Below are positions 23,301 to 36,400 of a DNA stretch of 64,000 nt, piece after piece. Each line of letters starts with the position of its first letter. Positions within the stretch are counted from its first letter, which is position 1. The stretch lies in the NCBI GenBank assembly GCA_951217055.1, contig OX578281.1:28134101-28198100 (forward strand), written 5' to 3'. The translations under genes were made by a program, and so were the position numbers. The notes under the pieces were generated by a model. It was not told where the DNA came from. It saw nothing but the letters and a program-made list of their open reading frames with translations, and made no database searches. The DNA is from Gerris lacustris (Eukaryota; Arthropoda; Insecta; Hemiptera; Gerridae).

Positions 23301-23363
23301 GATAAGAAAGTTCGGAATTTTCACTTTTTTAACACCACGTAAAAGAAGCTACATGTAAATAAA

Positions 23364-23515
23364 CTGCCGGCCTAAGTCGGCAGTCGATTAAAATATTTAT
23401 CAGAGGCGAGTCTTAAAACAAAAACTTGCAATTTTATTAATTTCACATAAAAAATGTTTCACTTGGATGAGTCTCGAAACGCGAACTTCGTTTCGCGATG
23501 TCAATTTCATCCAAG
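23364..23515. repeat. two adjacent hairpins
   Basis: CTGCCG (23364-23369) pairs with CGGCAG (23378-23383). CTTGGATGA (23462-23470) pairs with TCATCCAAG (23507-23515) around an inner CGAAACG/CGTTTCG stem. Confidence 0.7.
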
Positions 23516-24334
23516 CAAATTTACTCTACCGTGGCTAAAGAAGTTTCACTTCCAAAATCATAAGAATATGAAATGATTTGAAATAAAAATAAATTAAATA
23601 AATTGGACAATAATAGGTCGCAAAAGCGCAACCACGTGTGTCACACTTTAGGCAAACTATTATTTTAATGTTTATTACACTTTTATTATTATTACACAGA
23701 CTTAAAAATGTCTTAAGTACAAAGCAATATAAAATATACTGAAAAAGCAACAAAAACGTTTATTGAAATATTTGTATAATAAGATAAAAAGATAAAATAT
23801 TATTTGTTGTTGGATTGCTCATCACAGTGATTCAATAACGTGCTGTTTCCAGGGTTATCTGTGTAATTAAATTTAATTGCAGTGTTTTTGTGTGGAATAC
23901 CGACGTGTGATAGTGATGCTGCAGCAGAATCTGTCAGTTTATAGCTCATATCTCAAATATGCTCATATCGCAGTTTATAGTTCCATATCTCAAATATTCA
24001 ATAAACAAATTAAACCAATTTAAAAATCCAGTCAAATCTAGATTAAGGGGTGAATATAATAATAAGAAACGTCATGATGTGACCTTCTTGTACTTTGTTT
24101 ATTCTAATTGATGTTAATTTATTTACATTTTACGTTTATTTGACGAGTTGGGAACACAGGTTCGTTTAGTCGAGTTATACATCAGAAAAATCAATTTTAG
24201 GTTTTTTGACGCGCTTTTCGGCAGTAAATATGTAAAATGCTATCAATTTACATGTATACTGATGTCATCAGACCATGTCCTGCTGTATATTAATGTGCTA
24301 CTTACACGCTTTATTAAGTACATAAACAGAAATT
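23516..24334. other. no gene seen
   Basis: AT-rich intronic sequence without recognisable features. Confidence 0.45.
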
Positions 24335-24640
24335 TACACATTTTTACTCCCGAGCTTGTCGAAAGGTAACGGAAGAATTATGAGATTCTGATTAATGATT
24401 TTTTTTTTTTTTTTTTCTTCAAATCAAAATGCCCTTAACTAAAATGCGTTTTAGACATCAGGGAATATAATTTAGTTTCGTGTCTGTTGGACTGTCCGTC
24501 CGTCGACATTTTTATTTACACCCATATTTTGAGAAGTAACCTGTCAGATTTTGATCTGATTTTAATTTGGATTTTATATCAAAGCCAGTCTATAAATAGT
24601 CCTACAATGATTAAAATCTTCGGTGCATATTGCCTCATTT
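24335..24640 (+). repeat. family B copy
   Basis: Head 'cgagcttgtcgaaaggtaacggaag' is a diverged form of the family B start. It is followed by 'tttagacatcaggga' and 'tcgtgtctgttggactgtc', matching 62010-62070. Confidence 0.6.
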
Positions 24641-25605
24641 TAAACTGAAACCCTTTCAGTAATATGAAATTGAATGAATTACCCCTATTATTATTATTTT
24701 GTTTTTTTTACATTGGCTGCCTGCTGTGCCATACTCAAATACTAACTTGTATATTTTTAGGAAAGTATTCAACATTTTATCCAAAGGAGGGGATCTGCTA
24801 GAAAAAAATAGATAAACAGTTAAATGGAAAGTCGTTAGATTTTGAATTAAAAATTATTAATAAACAGTGTCTCTCTCTAGCCAGAATATTTTTTACAAAA
24901 AATAATTATGTGTTGTAGGTTTTCTTCGATATTTCATGAAGGGCATAAGTTTGACTATTTTTTAAAATATAAATTGGAAATATAGTGGCTTTGTCTTAAT
25001 CTATTTAATTGAAACTATGAATTTCCTGTTAATCTCTGCTTAGGACTAATGACTAAGGCGTCGCGTCGGTCCTACTGCCAGTTGTATTTGTTCGTTAAAA
25101 CTTCCTGACTGTGTGGCATCCTGCCAGCAAACACGTCCTTTTTTTGTGCTGTCTTCAACAGCATTGACTCATCTTGTCAACACTGCTTTGTTTTGCAAAC
25201 AAATCCACAGCTTAGTCCCTCTTTGACCGACAGTAATATTGTTGAATTTTGCTGTTAAGCTTGTTATTTTGACTTCTAACTGAAGTTATCCGGCTTTGCC
25301 CTTTGGGGGAGGGGGGGGGGGTGTTGGTTTTCCGAAATTTTTGATGAGTAAGTTTCTCTTATTATAATAATAAATGAAGGAATTGATTATTTTGCAGATG
25401 ATGCTATTGAGTCAGGTTTATTGTGGTAGTAAGGATTTTTAAAAGGTGTGTTTGTAAGTAGCTGGATGTTAGTGTGGTGGTGAATGTTAATGTTGTATTG
25501 AGATTGTTTATAAGAGTGTAGTCGGTATAAAGAGGATAGAGATGTTACCCTAACGCGTCTAGTGTAGAGAAAGTACTTAAAGCCTGACCAGTCAAGTCTT
25601 CTACT
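24641..25605. other. no gene seen
   Basis: AT-rich intronic sequence with a G-rich tract at about 25304-25322. No element or coding frame recognised. Confidence 0.45.
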
Positions 25606-25980
25606 GTGTCATATCCCTGTCAATTCCTCATACACTCCTCTCTTTCTTCCTCCTACACTCCTCTCTTTATTCCTCCTACACTCCTCTCTTTCTTCCTCCT
25701 ACACTCCTCTCTTCTTATCCTTCCTCATTCACTCCTTTCTTTCTTCCAGCTAAATTCCTTTTTTCCTTTCATCAACACTCCTCTCTTCATTCCACATACG
25801 GGGTGTAGTCCTGAACTCTTCCTTTCACCTCAGTCATTATATATCAATTTCTCCTCCTTACTCTCTTCCTTCCATCTACACTCCTCTCTTCCTTCCACCT
25901 ATACTCTTATCTTTCTTCCACCTACACTCCTCTCTTCCTTTCACCTCAGTCTTTATATCTCAATTTCTTCTTCTTCCTAG
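25606..25980. repeat. pyrimidine-rich minisatellite, about 23-bp unit
   Basis: Repeated 'cctacactcctctctttc' units, most regular at 25640-25715 and degenerate to 25980. The plus strand is almost purely C/T with scattered A. The 124-codon open frame across it is low-complexity Ser/Leu/Pro and a by-product of the repeat. Confidence 0.8.
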
Positions 25981-26934
25981 TTATAATATTGCATTAAAAT
26001 ATCATAACTAAAAAATTGGTTGTATTCACCTTTATATTTTCTGGTAATTAAACATATTGATCATGCATACTTAAATTAAATTACACTGGTGGTATAATTG
26101 TCTAACCTCAAACCTCAACCACAATATACACAAATTATACTTTTATATAGACTGAGTAAAAGGTGAAGGAGCCTATAAGCGCCTTACCAATTAACCTTAC
26201 CTTTATCTTGTTGTGTAGCCTTTATCTTATCATGTAGTTTATTCATGAAGTTTATGGTTTTACTTATCAAACACAGTATGTGCAATACAAATATCAAGTT
26301 GTGATAACTTCTAAGTAGTTCCTACAGTTTCTTCTATTATTAAATAACGCTAATCTCATAACTATATCTTATTTGTTAAGTTCCTAGTTTAAGTTTTTAG
26401 CTTTAGTTTGCGATTCTAAACTCTTTACCACTGGCAGCCGTTCCTCCCAGGTTCTCAATCCACAGCCCTGAGCCCTTGCGACAATAACACCTTCACAGTT
26501 CCCCACCCACGCCCCACACTATCCTTTGTGCTTATTAACTCCTGTTTCTTTTACTCAGTCTTTGTACAATTATCAGTGAAAATAGTTGAAAGACTGAAAC
26601 TATCGTCTGATTATTATTTTAATGCATATTGTGGTTATATAATAATAGATTATTTTAAATTAAATCACCAGTGTGTTTTTATTTAAGTGTGTACAATTAT
26701 GTTTGATAACCACAAAATATCGTTCAATAAAAACAATTGTTTCAGTTAATATTTTAATAAATGTTAGTAGGGAAGTAAGGAAAAAAAGGGGAAATAAAGA
26801 CCCAGGTGAAGGAAGAGTGGAATGTAGAAGGGATTGTCTGAAATATAAGACAGTTGAAGCTGTGACAAATAATAACAAACATTGATTTTGTTGATTTGTT
26901 AAAAATATTGAAGGGAGAGGATTTATTTTCCTAA
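25981..26934. other. no gene seen
   Basis: AT-rich, apart from a C-rich patch at 26420-26520. No coding frame with recognisable content. Confidence 0.45.
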
Positions 26935-27088
26935 AGGGACCCCATACACGATCAAACACTTGTCGGGCGATCAAAAACCTGATGTCGGGCAAATTTAGGC
27001 CATACACGTCAATCATGATGTTTGCGCAAACAGCCCCAATACACGGTCAAAATGTTAGCGCAAACATTTTGACCGTGTATGGGGGCCT
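26935..27088. mobile_element. small palindromic MITE, TAA-flanked
   Basis: 154 bp flanked by TAA at 26932-26934 and 27089-27091. Inverted ends are AGGGACCCCATACACGATCA and, from the right, AGGCCCCCATACACGGTCA. The right half holds a further strong hairpin (about 27034-27082, CCC-ATACACGGTCAAAATGTT with its complement). The 3-bp TWA TSD is typical of PIF/Harbinger, but no transposase is present, so the class is inferred. Confidence 0.6.
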
Positions 27089-27990
27089 TAAACGCCAGTT
27101 TTAAAAGTAATTTAAGGGAGTGATCACAACAAATCTTGACTTCGCTCCATTCTAGCTCTCACCATTTGCAATAATAAAAACTAATAATTAAAATATAGTG
27201 ATGCAGCGCATAAACAAGTCGCGTAGAAAAAATTCCATTTTGCTACATTTTTCGGGAAAAAAACTTACATATTCTTAATCTACCTGAAAAGACTCAGCCT
27301 CAGCAGTCCTTATATGCTCGTAAGTAGGTACTTTCGTTGTTATTTAATTATAACCAATTGAACTATAAAAGTTTTGCTGGTGCTCTACGCTTGCCTGTTT
27401 ATAACCCCCCCCCCCCCCTCCATACCCGATGACCTTATCATCGTTGCATTTGTAGATAATCTTTATTAAAAAAAAGCGCTACGTTCGACTGTTTATACTG
27501 CAGTGCCCTAAAGTACTTTCTTTGTAATGTATATCATTTATATACAAAAATATAAGAGTTCTGAAAGGCTCGCTACGCTATCGCAATCCGGATGCAAAAA
27601 AGTAATAATAATAAAATTATATAACATTTCTCATAGATATAACATGTAAGCAGCCACCATGTAGGTTCGCTATGCTTCTCTGTTTGCATGTGGGAAAAAG
27701 CAGTAATTGGAAAATGCGAAATAGTTGTAAGATATGAGGAACCATGCAGGTTCACTAAGCTCGCCTATGTAGCTTCGTATACTCGAGTGACTTATCTTAT
27801 CTTGAATCTACTTCATGCCTTTAACATATACCATGCCATGTAGTCGAAAAAATGCATTTTGCTTTTATATAAGCCTTATTCGTTTTCATGATGGCTGCAC
27901 GGGAATATTTTTTGAAAAGACCTACAAAACCCTATTCAAATAGCTTTAAAATTGGTAAATATGCACTAGAACACTTATTTCTAATTATTG
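27089..27990. other. no gene seen; C tract
   Basis: Includes a 14-nt C-run (27405-27418). No coding frame. Confidence 0.45.
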
Positions 27991-28410
27991 TCCGATTGAC
28001 TTCGTTTTTTTTTTAAACTGTTCCTTTTTACAATTTATCTACTTTTAACCTGGTATTATTTCGGTAAAGTCAATAGTTTATTTTTTAAATATATATAAAA
28101 TATCCACTCCCGTACATAAGGGAAATGTTGGGAACCAGGGACTTTTTAAGGGTGGGGGATTCACTCAGGATTTGGATGCACATACACAATGTGTGCAATT
28201 CCAACGTTTCTAGCTTTCCTGAGTGAATCCCCCATCCTTTATAATCCCCTAGTAATTCCCAACATTTCCCGTATGTGCATGAGTGGATATTTTATATATA
28301 TATATTTTTTTTTTAAAGAAAACTATTGACTTTACTGAAAAAGTACCAGGTCGAAAGTTGTTAAATTGTAAAAAGGAACAGATTTAAAAAAAAAACCGAA
28401 GTCAATCGGA
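27991..28410. repeat. 420-bp foldback (long inverted repeat)
   Basis: The left arm 27991-28170 and right arm 28217-28410 are reverse complements over about 180 bp with scattered mismatches, separated by 46 bp. Outer ends are TCCGATTGAC and GTCAATCGGA; inner ends are TCACTCAGGA and TCCTGAGTGA. I see no convincing TSD and no coding frame. It could be a foldback or MITE element, or an inverted duplication. As RNA it would form a long double strand. Confidence 0.85.
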
Positions 28411-28639
28411 TACCTAGGATAATAGGTGGGTGTTCAAGTGCATATTTACCTTAAAAGGAATATACTGCTATATAAGCATAAACTTTTATCATCCTCATTT
28501 CGGCCTTATTTGTTTCAAAATATTAGAAAGGAGAAAGTATTTAAACAACAGTCACATATTCTTTCTCTGCTCTTCATGTCTCTTAAAACGATGTATAAAA
28601 TGTCAGGCTTACTGTAAACTGTTAATCAGTCTTCCGCCA

Positions 28640-28790
28640 TTTTGACCGCCAAACAGTTGCTGAAATCCACCTGCACAAATGCTGAAATCCACCTGTGGGC
28701 TAAATTTCGTTGGACTAGGCTAATTTTTACGCTAGTTATCGTTAGACAAACAAACTTTTAGACGTTAGAAACGATAATCTTTTGAACGTT
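28640..28790 (+). repeat. dispersed repeat related to 50225-50400
   Basis: Shares 'gctgaaatccacctgtg', 'ccgaatttcgttc' and 'agttatcgttag' type blocks with 50260-50330. Contains a small internal duplication of 'tgctgaaatccacctg'. Confidence 0.5.
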
Positions 28791-28799
28791 AGACAAACA

Positions 28800-31009
28800 T
28801 GAAAAATTCTGAGTAATAAAGAACTCAATTATTGAATCAATCGTGCAATAATTTAATCTTTGTCATTACATGTGATGCTACTCATTATAAACTTGTCCAA
28901 CCAACGAGACAACACTTAAATTCTATTTATGAGTTTGAAAGTTTAAATCTTAGATAAAATCGTCAATTCCAAGTCCAGTATAAACAAAACGAAATAATAT
29001 TTTTTTTCCAGTTCCTTCTTTGAAAACAGTTTTAAAACAACTCCCCAAGAAGTAAGCACACCACTAAAACACCAATAGTTAATTTAAAACGGTTATTAAA
29101 ATTGTACGTAAAACACTTAAGTCATTATATAATAAATATATTATTTTATTTAAAACACAAGTTAATTAAAGCACAAATATAACATTTAAAAACAATATGG
29201 AGACGTTGAACAAATGTCTAAACAATCAAGAGGTGCCGAGCTTAAACAAATGAGAAAAAACAGCCGTTTTATTTCAACTCAGTTCTACCAACCTAGAAAT
29301 AAAAAAAAACACTTTAGCAAAATTATTTTTGTACTAGATCAAAATAATTATAGAATAGAATTGAACAGCAAGCATGCAGACTTAAATTTGCATCATGAAT
29401 AATTTTAAACCAGAAAGAAGAAAGCATTATATAGAATATAAATAGATACTTTGTTGGATTTAGGGGGCACTACCTGCTAAAAAAAACCTTAAAACTATCT
29501 TGATCCCATGTTCTTTGATCTAAAATGACACATTTGTTGATTTGAACGCGTTAGGTCGTTAGGCGTTTATTTCGACTTTTATGTTGATAAGTTTTTCAGT
29601 TAAGCTAACTAAACTGGATCGAAGCAATTTGTTTATTAAAATAAGTAATGAAGTTGTGTTATTTAGTGGAATTTATTATTGTTATTAGTTAAAGTAGTGT
29701 TATATATTATTATTTTATTTGTAGATGGTTTTATAACGTAGTGAGTTATGAAGTGAGTTAGCGTGTAACTGAGGAAGCTTCCTCAACTGGTTTATAAACA
29801 TAAACCCTCGCCCTCGTATAGCACCAGCACCGACCTGGCACTTCGCCAGCCTTCCATTCTCACTTGCTTTATTTTCCATATAAAACTTGTTTTCTGCTTC
29901 GTATAAGTGTAGTATTTGTCCCAATGTGTTTTAACATAATTAATTATGGTACATCTTCTACACTAGATATATCCGCATCCAACTTTTGTATCATTTGACC
30001 TACATTATCCTGCATTTATTTTTACATTAAGCCAGAGGTTCTTTAACATATTTATATTATATTATAATTTATTTAAGTTATTACTTATTTACATTATAAC
30101 TAATTTACAATATATAACTTATTTAAGATATCTTATTTACATTGTCCAAAACATACTCGTAATTGCCGTCGTCTCCTTAACTAGAAAAAACACTAATATA
30201 AGGATACAGTTTCAGTGGATGCGTATTCAGGCGAAAATAGTTCACACATATTCGGCGGAACAATCAGATTGAATTTGATGAAAGTGGTTACTGTTGCTGC
30301 AGCAGCGTCGTCCATATAGGCTTGAACACGCTTGACCTACTCTATATCGTTCAAATAGTTTTTATCTTTCATTCGTGTTCCTGACGACCGTTTGTTCTTA
30401 TTACAAGTTTTTTAGGCTGATTCATTAAATTTAAGTCAAAATATTAATCGCTGTGTAATAATATTTGACCCATGGTTTATATAGCGTTTTTTGTAACCCC
30501 TAAGGCGTAGCGTAGAACAACTTACGTAATTTTTTTTCATATCGCCAGTGACCCTGTATATTTGTAGTTAAAGTTTTTTCTGTATATTCATCAAAATTCA
30601 TACTTTTTCTCTTAATAAATTTTTCATCTTCATTCGTCTTTCACAGGACATATGTGGTATATAGGTCGTATCTGGCCTTCGATCTGAGGTGACTGGGTTT
30701 CGAGAAAAAGTATAAAATACTATAGTATCCATAAATATTGCATTTTTTTTATCAATATGCAGAAAAAAAAAATCTTTAGTTACTTGTATACGTATTACAG
30801 TTGCGAGTTTTCGTTACAGATGTGGCTCCAGATACGGTACATCGACTCATAGTTTTTAGTTTTAATAAAAACTAACTTATTTTAGATTAGTTGTTTAATT
30901 TATTTTTATTGATATCTTTAATTTTTTGAAATGTCTTGGCTATTGGACATAAACTCAAAAAGCGTTAAAAAACTAGAGTTACACGAGTAACAGGGAGTTA
31001 GGAAGATAT
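28800..31009. other. no gene seen
   Basis: AT-rich intronic sequence. Short open frames (for example 29214-29402 and 29715-29924) are not recognised and resemble chance frames. Confidence 0.45.
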
Positions 31010-31250
31010 AGGAGGTGTTCAATCGAGTCTGCCCGCTCTCGGTAGGTATAGTGTCTCCCCCACCGCGCTTAGTAGGTCTACCCACCCCTGCCCTTCCGAT
31101 GATCGGCTACCTGCCCCACGTCTCACTCTCTTCGCTTCTCGCTACTGTTCCAGTAGTCGCTCGCACACCCCAGCGGCGCCCCCGGACCCCCCTAACTAAA
31201 ACTTCTGTTCTCCGATTCGCATCGGGCAAATGCCATAACCCTTAGAATTC
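31010..31250. promoter_or_regulatory. GC-rich island, possible regulatory element
   Basis: About 240 bp of C-rich, CpG-containing sequence in otherwise AT-rich DNA ('ctcccccaccgcgcttag', 'cccacccctgcccttcc', 'agcggcgcccccgg'). The minus strand has GGTGGGGGAG and GGGGGCGCCG, compatible with Sp/KLF-type boxes. No transcript boundary can be identified. Role inferred from composition only. Confidence 0.25.
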
Positions 31251-33291
31251 CATTCCTAATAAACTTACATACATAAAATTTATTTTTTAGATTATTATTT
31301 TTTTTTATTTTTGTTATACTATAATTTTTTGCATTAATTATAAAAATATTGGTGAAGAAGCTAAAAGATTACTTCTTAATAAACTGGAAAGGAAGAAAAA
31401 TACTTTCTTCATTCGTGCACTACATATTTATATGTTCGATTTAATTCTTAATTTACAAACGCAAGAGTTTGCACGCTCGAATTTTTGGACATTTTCATGT
31501 CTTTACTTTGGCACATAAACTTGAAAAGCGTTACCAAAAATGACCCCAAAAAGCGTTACACAAGGGTTATCAAAAAACGACACCAAAAAAAGTTACATGA
31601 AAATGTCCCACTGTCTTGCAGACTCGTATGCAAGCAATTTATTTGTCTAATCATTACGTTATTTAAATACCTACAAATAAAATCAAACTTTAATTATATT
31701 GGAATAAATGATATAAAAAAAAAACTAAAAACAAGTCACACTTGAAAATCCTAGAGAATCTTATACATAGTTGTTCTGTTCCAGTTAAGTTATATAGTAA
31801 GTTCAGTATATCTATCTAACTAATCATCTACTAAAATTCAAGTCTGGTATTTAGCACAAGTTTTCCTTTTAAGTAAACTTTTCCTACCTTATTTATCTTT
31901 TAACTGATATCTTTAGGGCCCACTCATTCTTTTTAAAACTTATTTGATCGATTAGGATCATTTATCACTTAATTATTTACTCACAGAAAGTTTATCTTGA
32001 GAAAATATTGTGTGTACATAATTATTCTAGCAAAAAGTGATTTAATTTAGTATTATTTATCATTTATTATTAAACATTAAACTGACTGAAAACTTATGCT
32101 TACGGATTATTCTTTCTACTTAGCTTCATTTTATTTTTTTTTATTTTTGTTTCCGAGCTTACCGAAGGTAACGGAAGCTATTTTAAAAATCCTTTACCCT
32201 TTATCTTTTGATGCTTTCCTTTGTTTATAAAGTATATTTAATATTCGTCGAAGTTAATTTAGCGTTTCCCTGTACTAAGAGGAGTGGAATTCTTCAACTC
32301 CTCCCTCACCAAAGCACATAGTATACTATTGCAATATGTAAAGAGACAGATTTGTGATAACCCAAAAATTCTATTTTGACGTTTACAAGTCCTTGAGTCC
32401 TAAAAAGTGGAAAAATCATTCTCCTAGGTGAAGTCGGGGAATAAGCTCTACATTTGGGGACGACACCCCCAATTGCTTTTTAAAAAGTTGAATAAAATTG
32501 ATGGGCAGCTCAGTTTTTATGCGCGAATTGAGACGCAAGATCCACTTGATGCGTCGGGTAGGCCGCGTGTGGTGTAGTACTGCCCTGCCCTGCTCTGCGT
32601 CCCAATTCGTGTGGTTTCGCATATATCTGTGGTTGAAAATAATGTGCTGCCCTGCCCTGCATTGCCTGCGTCTCAATGTGCGCCCGGGCTTAAAGTTAAC
32701 TTTTAAGTATCTTAGTCGAGGTTTATAACTGATTTGATTAATAATCCTCAAAGAATAACTAATCAAAATTACCTAATTACCTTAATTGAATCTAGGTTGA
32801 TACAACATTATTAGCTAATATCCCATGAACCGAACTAAAACAACAACATGAAACAATTATTAAATTACAGCTTGTAAAACCACATCAATGCAGCAAAACA
32901 AACATAAATAGAACATATATAATATAACCTCCTTATCACCTCCATAATCTGGTAAATTAAAATAAACAATACTAATAATTTGTAATAATTGCAATGTCGA
33001 TTAACAGAGAGTCGCAAGATAGAGCATCTAATAGGATTATCTTTTCTTATTTTTGGGTTACCGAAAAAATTGTATTTAAAATAAAAAATCCTGCTTGTTT
33101 CTATACGTAAGGCTTAGCAATGTTTCCAACATTTGTGCTAATGTTACTAATATTCTTCGATCTTTGCCGATTGTTAGTGGATAGCAAAATTCTTGTTAAT
33201 TACGTGGTATTTGATGTTGCTATAGTTATTTGAGCTTGATGGGTAACAAATTTCATTAACCACGTAATTCTGGAATAAACTCGGCTTCATG
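31251..33291. other. no gene seen; family B scrap
   Basis: AT-rich. 32152-32180 carries the family B head CCGAGCTTACCGAAGGTAAC. A GC-richer patch at 32500-32700 contains repeated 'ccctgccctgc' (two places) but no recognisable protein. Confidence 0.45.
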
Positions 33292-33296
33292 GTACA

Positions 33297-33438
33297 TGTG
33301 ATGTCCTCACACTAAATACTACACTACGTATTATATGAAAGTATCCCTTTAACAAATTCAATATATTTTTCAAGAACAATTAAAAAAACTGTCACAAAAA
33401 CAACTTGACATGATCAAAATAAAAAACAAACCATTACA
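33297..33438 (-). repeat. BEL/Pao 3' LTR
   Basis: 142 bp, starting TG and ending CA in either reading. Short for an LTR. The pol stop codon (TAA, 33434-33436) lies inside its first bases, so the reading frame ends in the LTR. A purine tract, GAGGAGGCCGGGAGGA on the minus strand (33439-33454), abuts it and fits a polypurine tract for plus-strand priming. Confidence 0.92.
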
Positions 33439-36400
33439 TCCTCCCGGCCTCCTCATTGTTGTCCAGCCCTGCTGCACGTAACAGCATGATTTTTTGTATT
33501 GGCCGCTTCAGCTCTCCAACAGCGGTCTTAACGTCTACTATTCGGACCTTTCCATCACGCCCAGGATAAACCTTAACGATTATTCCCATAGGCCAACTAT
33601 TTCGTGGGCTATTTTCATCAGCAATTATGACGAGGTCATCAATAGTGATATCTCTTTTTGAGGTATGCCATCTTTTTCTATTTACCAGCGTGGGTACGTA
33701 TTCTTTAATCCAACGACGCCAAAATATATCAGCATAATATTGTGCTATACGCCACATTTTTCTATGGTGAAGTTCTTCTCTGGTAAAAAGTCCTGGTACA
33801 GCAACATGACAGTCTTTGCCAATTAGCAAATGGTTGGGTGTCAAGCTTTCTTCGTCTTGATGGTCAGACGAGACGTATGTTAATGGATGACTGTTAACAC
33901 TGTGTTCTGCTTCAATCAAGAATGTTTGCAGTACTTCTTCCTTTGGAAACTGTTCATTTAAGACTGTCTTCAAAGCAACCTTTACCGAACGTACCATTCG
34001 CTCCCAGGTCCCACCCATGTGAGGTGCCGCTGGGGCGTTAAATAACCAGTTGATGTGGCGTATCGTACAAAAGTCTTGTATTTCTGATTGATTTAACTCC
34101 TTTAACGCTGTTCTCATCTCCTTTTCTGCCCCACGTAGATTTGTTCCATTGTCTGAACACAATTTCAACGGATACCCTCTGCGACAGATGAATCTACGAA
34201 TGGCCATGACAGCAGCATCAGTTGTAAGCGATGCTGCAATCTCTAGATGAACTGCTCTAGTCGTCATACAGGTAAATAACACTCCATATCGTTTCTCCCT
34301 TCTCCGGCCGACCGTAACGTTCATAGGTCCAAAATAATCCATTCCGGTTACTGCAAATGCACGTGACTGAGGTGTTACTCTAAAGTCTGGTAAATATCCT
34401 TCAATTTGACTTTCGCATTTTGCATTTTTTCGTTTGCATAAGACACATAAACGTTGGCAATTCCTGACAGCATTTCGTCCATTTAAAATCCAAAATTTTG
34501 ATCTTAAGTCGTTTAAGAGTTGTTCTCTTCCTTGATGATGATTTTTTTCATGGTAATATCTTATCAGTAATTTTGTAAAATAATTCTTTCCATCCATTAT
34601 TATTGGTTTTCTTGTGTAATCTGGTAGAATATCTTTCGCATTTTCAAGACGACCATGTAGTCGTAGTAGGCCGTCATCATCAAGAACGGGGGTTAATTTG
34701 AACAATCTACTTGAAGTTTTAATCGGCGTCTTCTTTCTTAGACTATTTACTTCTTCCGAAAAGCTTTCATATTGTGCTTGAGCAATAAGCACTTTCTCTC
34801 CTCTTTCGAATTCTGTCAGAGTTATTTCTTTTTTAAACCCTTTATTTCGCGTTCTACTTTTTTCTTTACAAATGTTTATAAACACTAGTACCCATGCCAT
34901 ACTTCTTACGAGTCTCAAATACTTTGAAAATCTTTCACACTGCAAGAGGGGTCTTGAGTCTTCTTCCTTTTCTGAAATTTTTAGTACTAAGTCGTTTCTT
35001 ATTTCTTTGTCGGGTTTATTACTTGGCTCTACAACCTGAAATGGCCAGCATTCTTCTTTTTCTTGTAGAAATTCAGGACCTTTTAGCCAGCGTTCTGCTT
35101 TTCCTACATCCCACTGGCCTCGTGTAGCATCGTCTGCTACATTCAGTGATGTTGGCAGCCAATGCCAATCTTCTTTTGATGTCAGTTCGTGTATTTCCCC
35201 TATCCTATTTGCCACGAATGTTTTGAATCGCTTGGGTGTAGATTGAATCCAGCTGTATACAATCTTCGAGTCGGTCCAAAAATATCTCTTATTGATCTTA
35301 GTCTCCTGGCTTTCCTCTATTACTGATGCAAGTTGCGAACCCATTACTGCAGCTTGAAGCTCAATTCTTGGTATTGTCATAGGTTTGACTGATGTTACTC
35401 GTGCCTTTGCCATTACAATGGATGTTGAAATGTAGTCGTTTTTCGCTATAAATCTCAGATATGATACTGCAGCATAACCTTTTTCGCTTCCATCACAAAA
35501 AGTGTGCAACTGTACCTCAATTGTTTCTTTAGAATGAAATCCATACCATCGTGGAATTGTGATGCTTTTGATGTTATGTAATTCGGCTGCCCATGCTACC
35601 CATTTATTAAAGAGACTTGTGCTTATAACATCGTCCCATCCAATTTTTTCAGCCCACACTTGTTGTAGCAGCATCCTTCCTTGTATCGTTATAGGCGACA
35701 ATATACCGAGTGGATCATAAACAGACATGACTACCTTGAGCACTTCTCTCTTGGTTGGTGCGGTTGTTTTCTTAAGTATAGATTCGTATTTACATAACAC
35801 TCTATCAGAAAAGCTTAAGTAATCCGTTTTCGGGTTCCAGACCAAACCTAGAACTCGTTCTGCGGTTGGCCAACGATCAAATTCTAACTCTGCGACCGTT
35901 TTAGCCCGAAGTTCTATGGGAATCCCCTCAATTATTTTTGCTGAATTACTCATCCAATTTCGCATGTAGAAATTTCCTCGTTTATAGCAGTTAACTACTT
36001 GATCAACTACATCTATAGCTTCTTTTTCTGTGTCAAAGCTACCTAAATAGTCGTCCATGTAGTGATTTTTGTAGACTGCTTGTACAGCAGCAGGAAATTC
36101 ACTCGAATTTTTGTCGGCATTTTTTCTAGTAACGAAAATGGCACAACTAGGTGAACAAGCAGAGCCAAATATCATAGCTTGCATTTGATATACCTTTGGT
36201 GGTAGCGATCTATCTTTACCACGCCACAAAAATCGCTGTGCAACCTGATCTTCAGGTTTGATTTTAACCCGTAAAAACATTTCTTCAATATCCCCTACTA
36301 CTGCAAACCTTTTTTCTCGAAAGGATTGTATGACTCCCGGTACTGAGTTGAGTAAGTCAGGCCCAGTTATTAGATTGTCATTAAAGGATACTCCATTTGA

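Noticed and set aside
25606..25980. 124-codon Ser/Leu/Pro frame
   Set aside because: Produced by a pyrimidine-rich minisatellite; no start context or domain.
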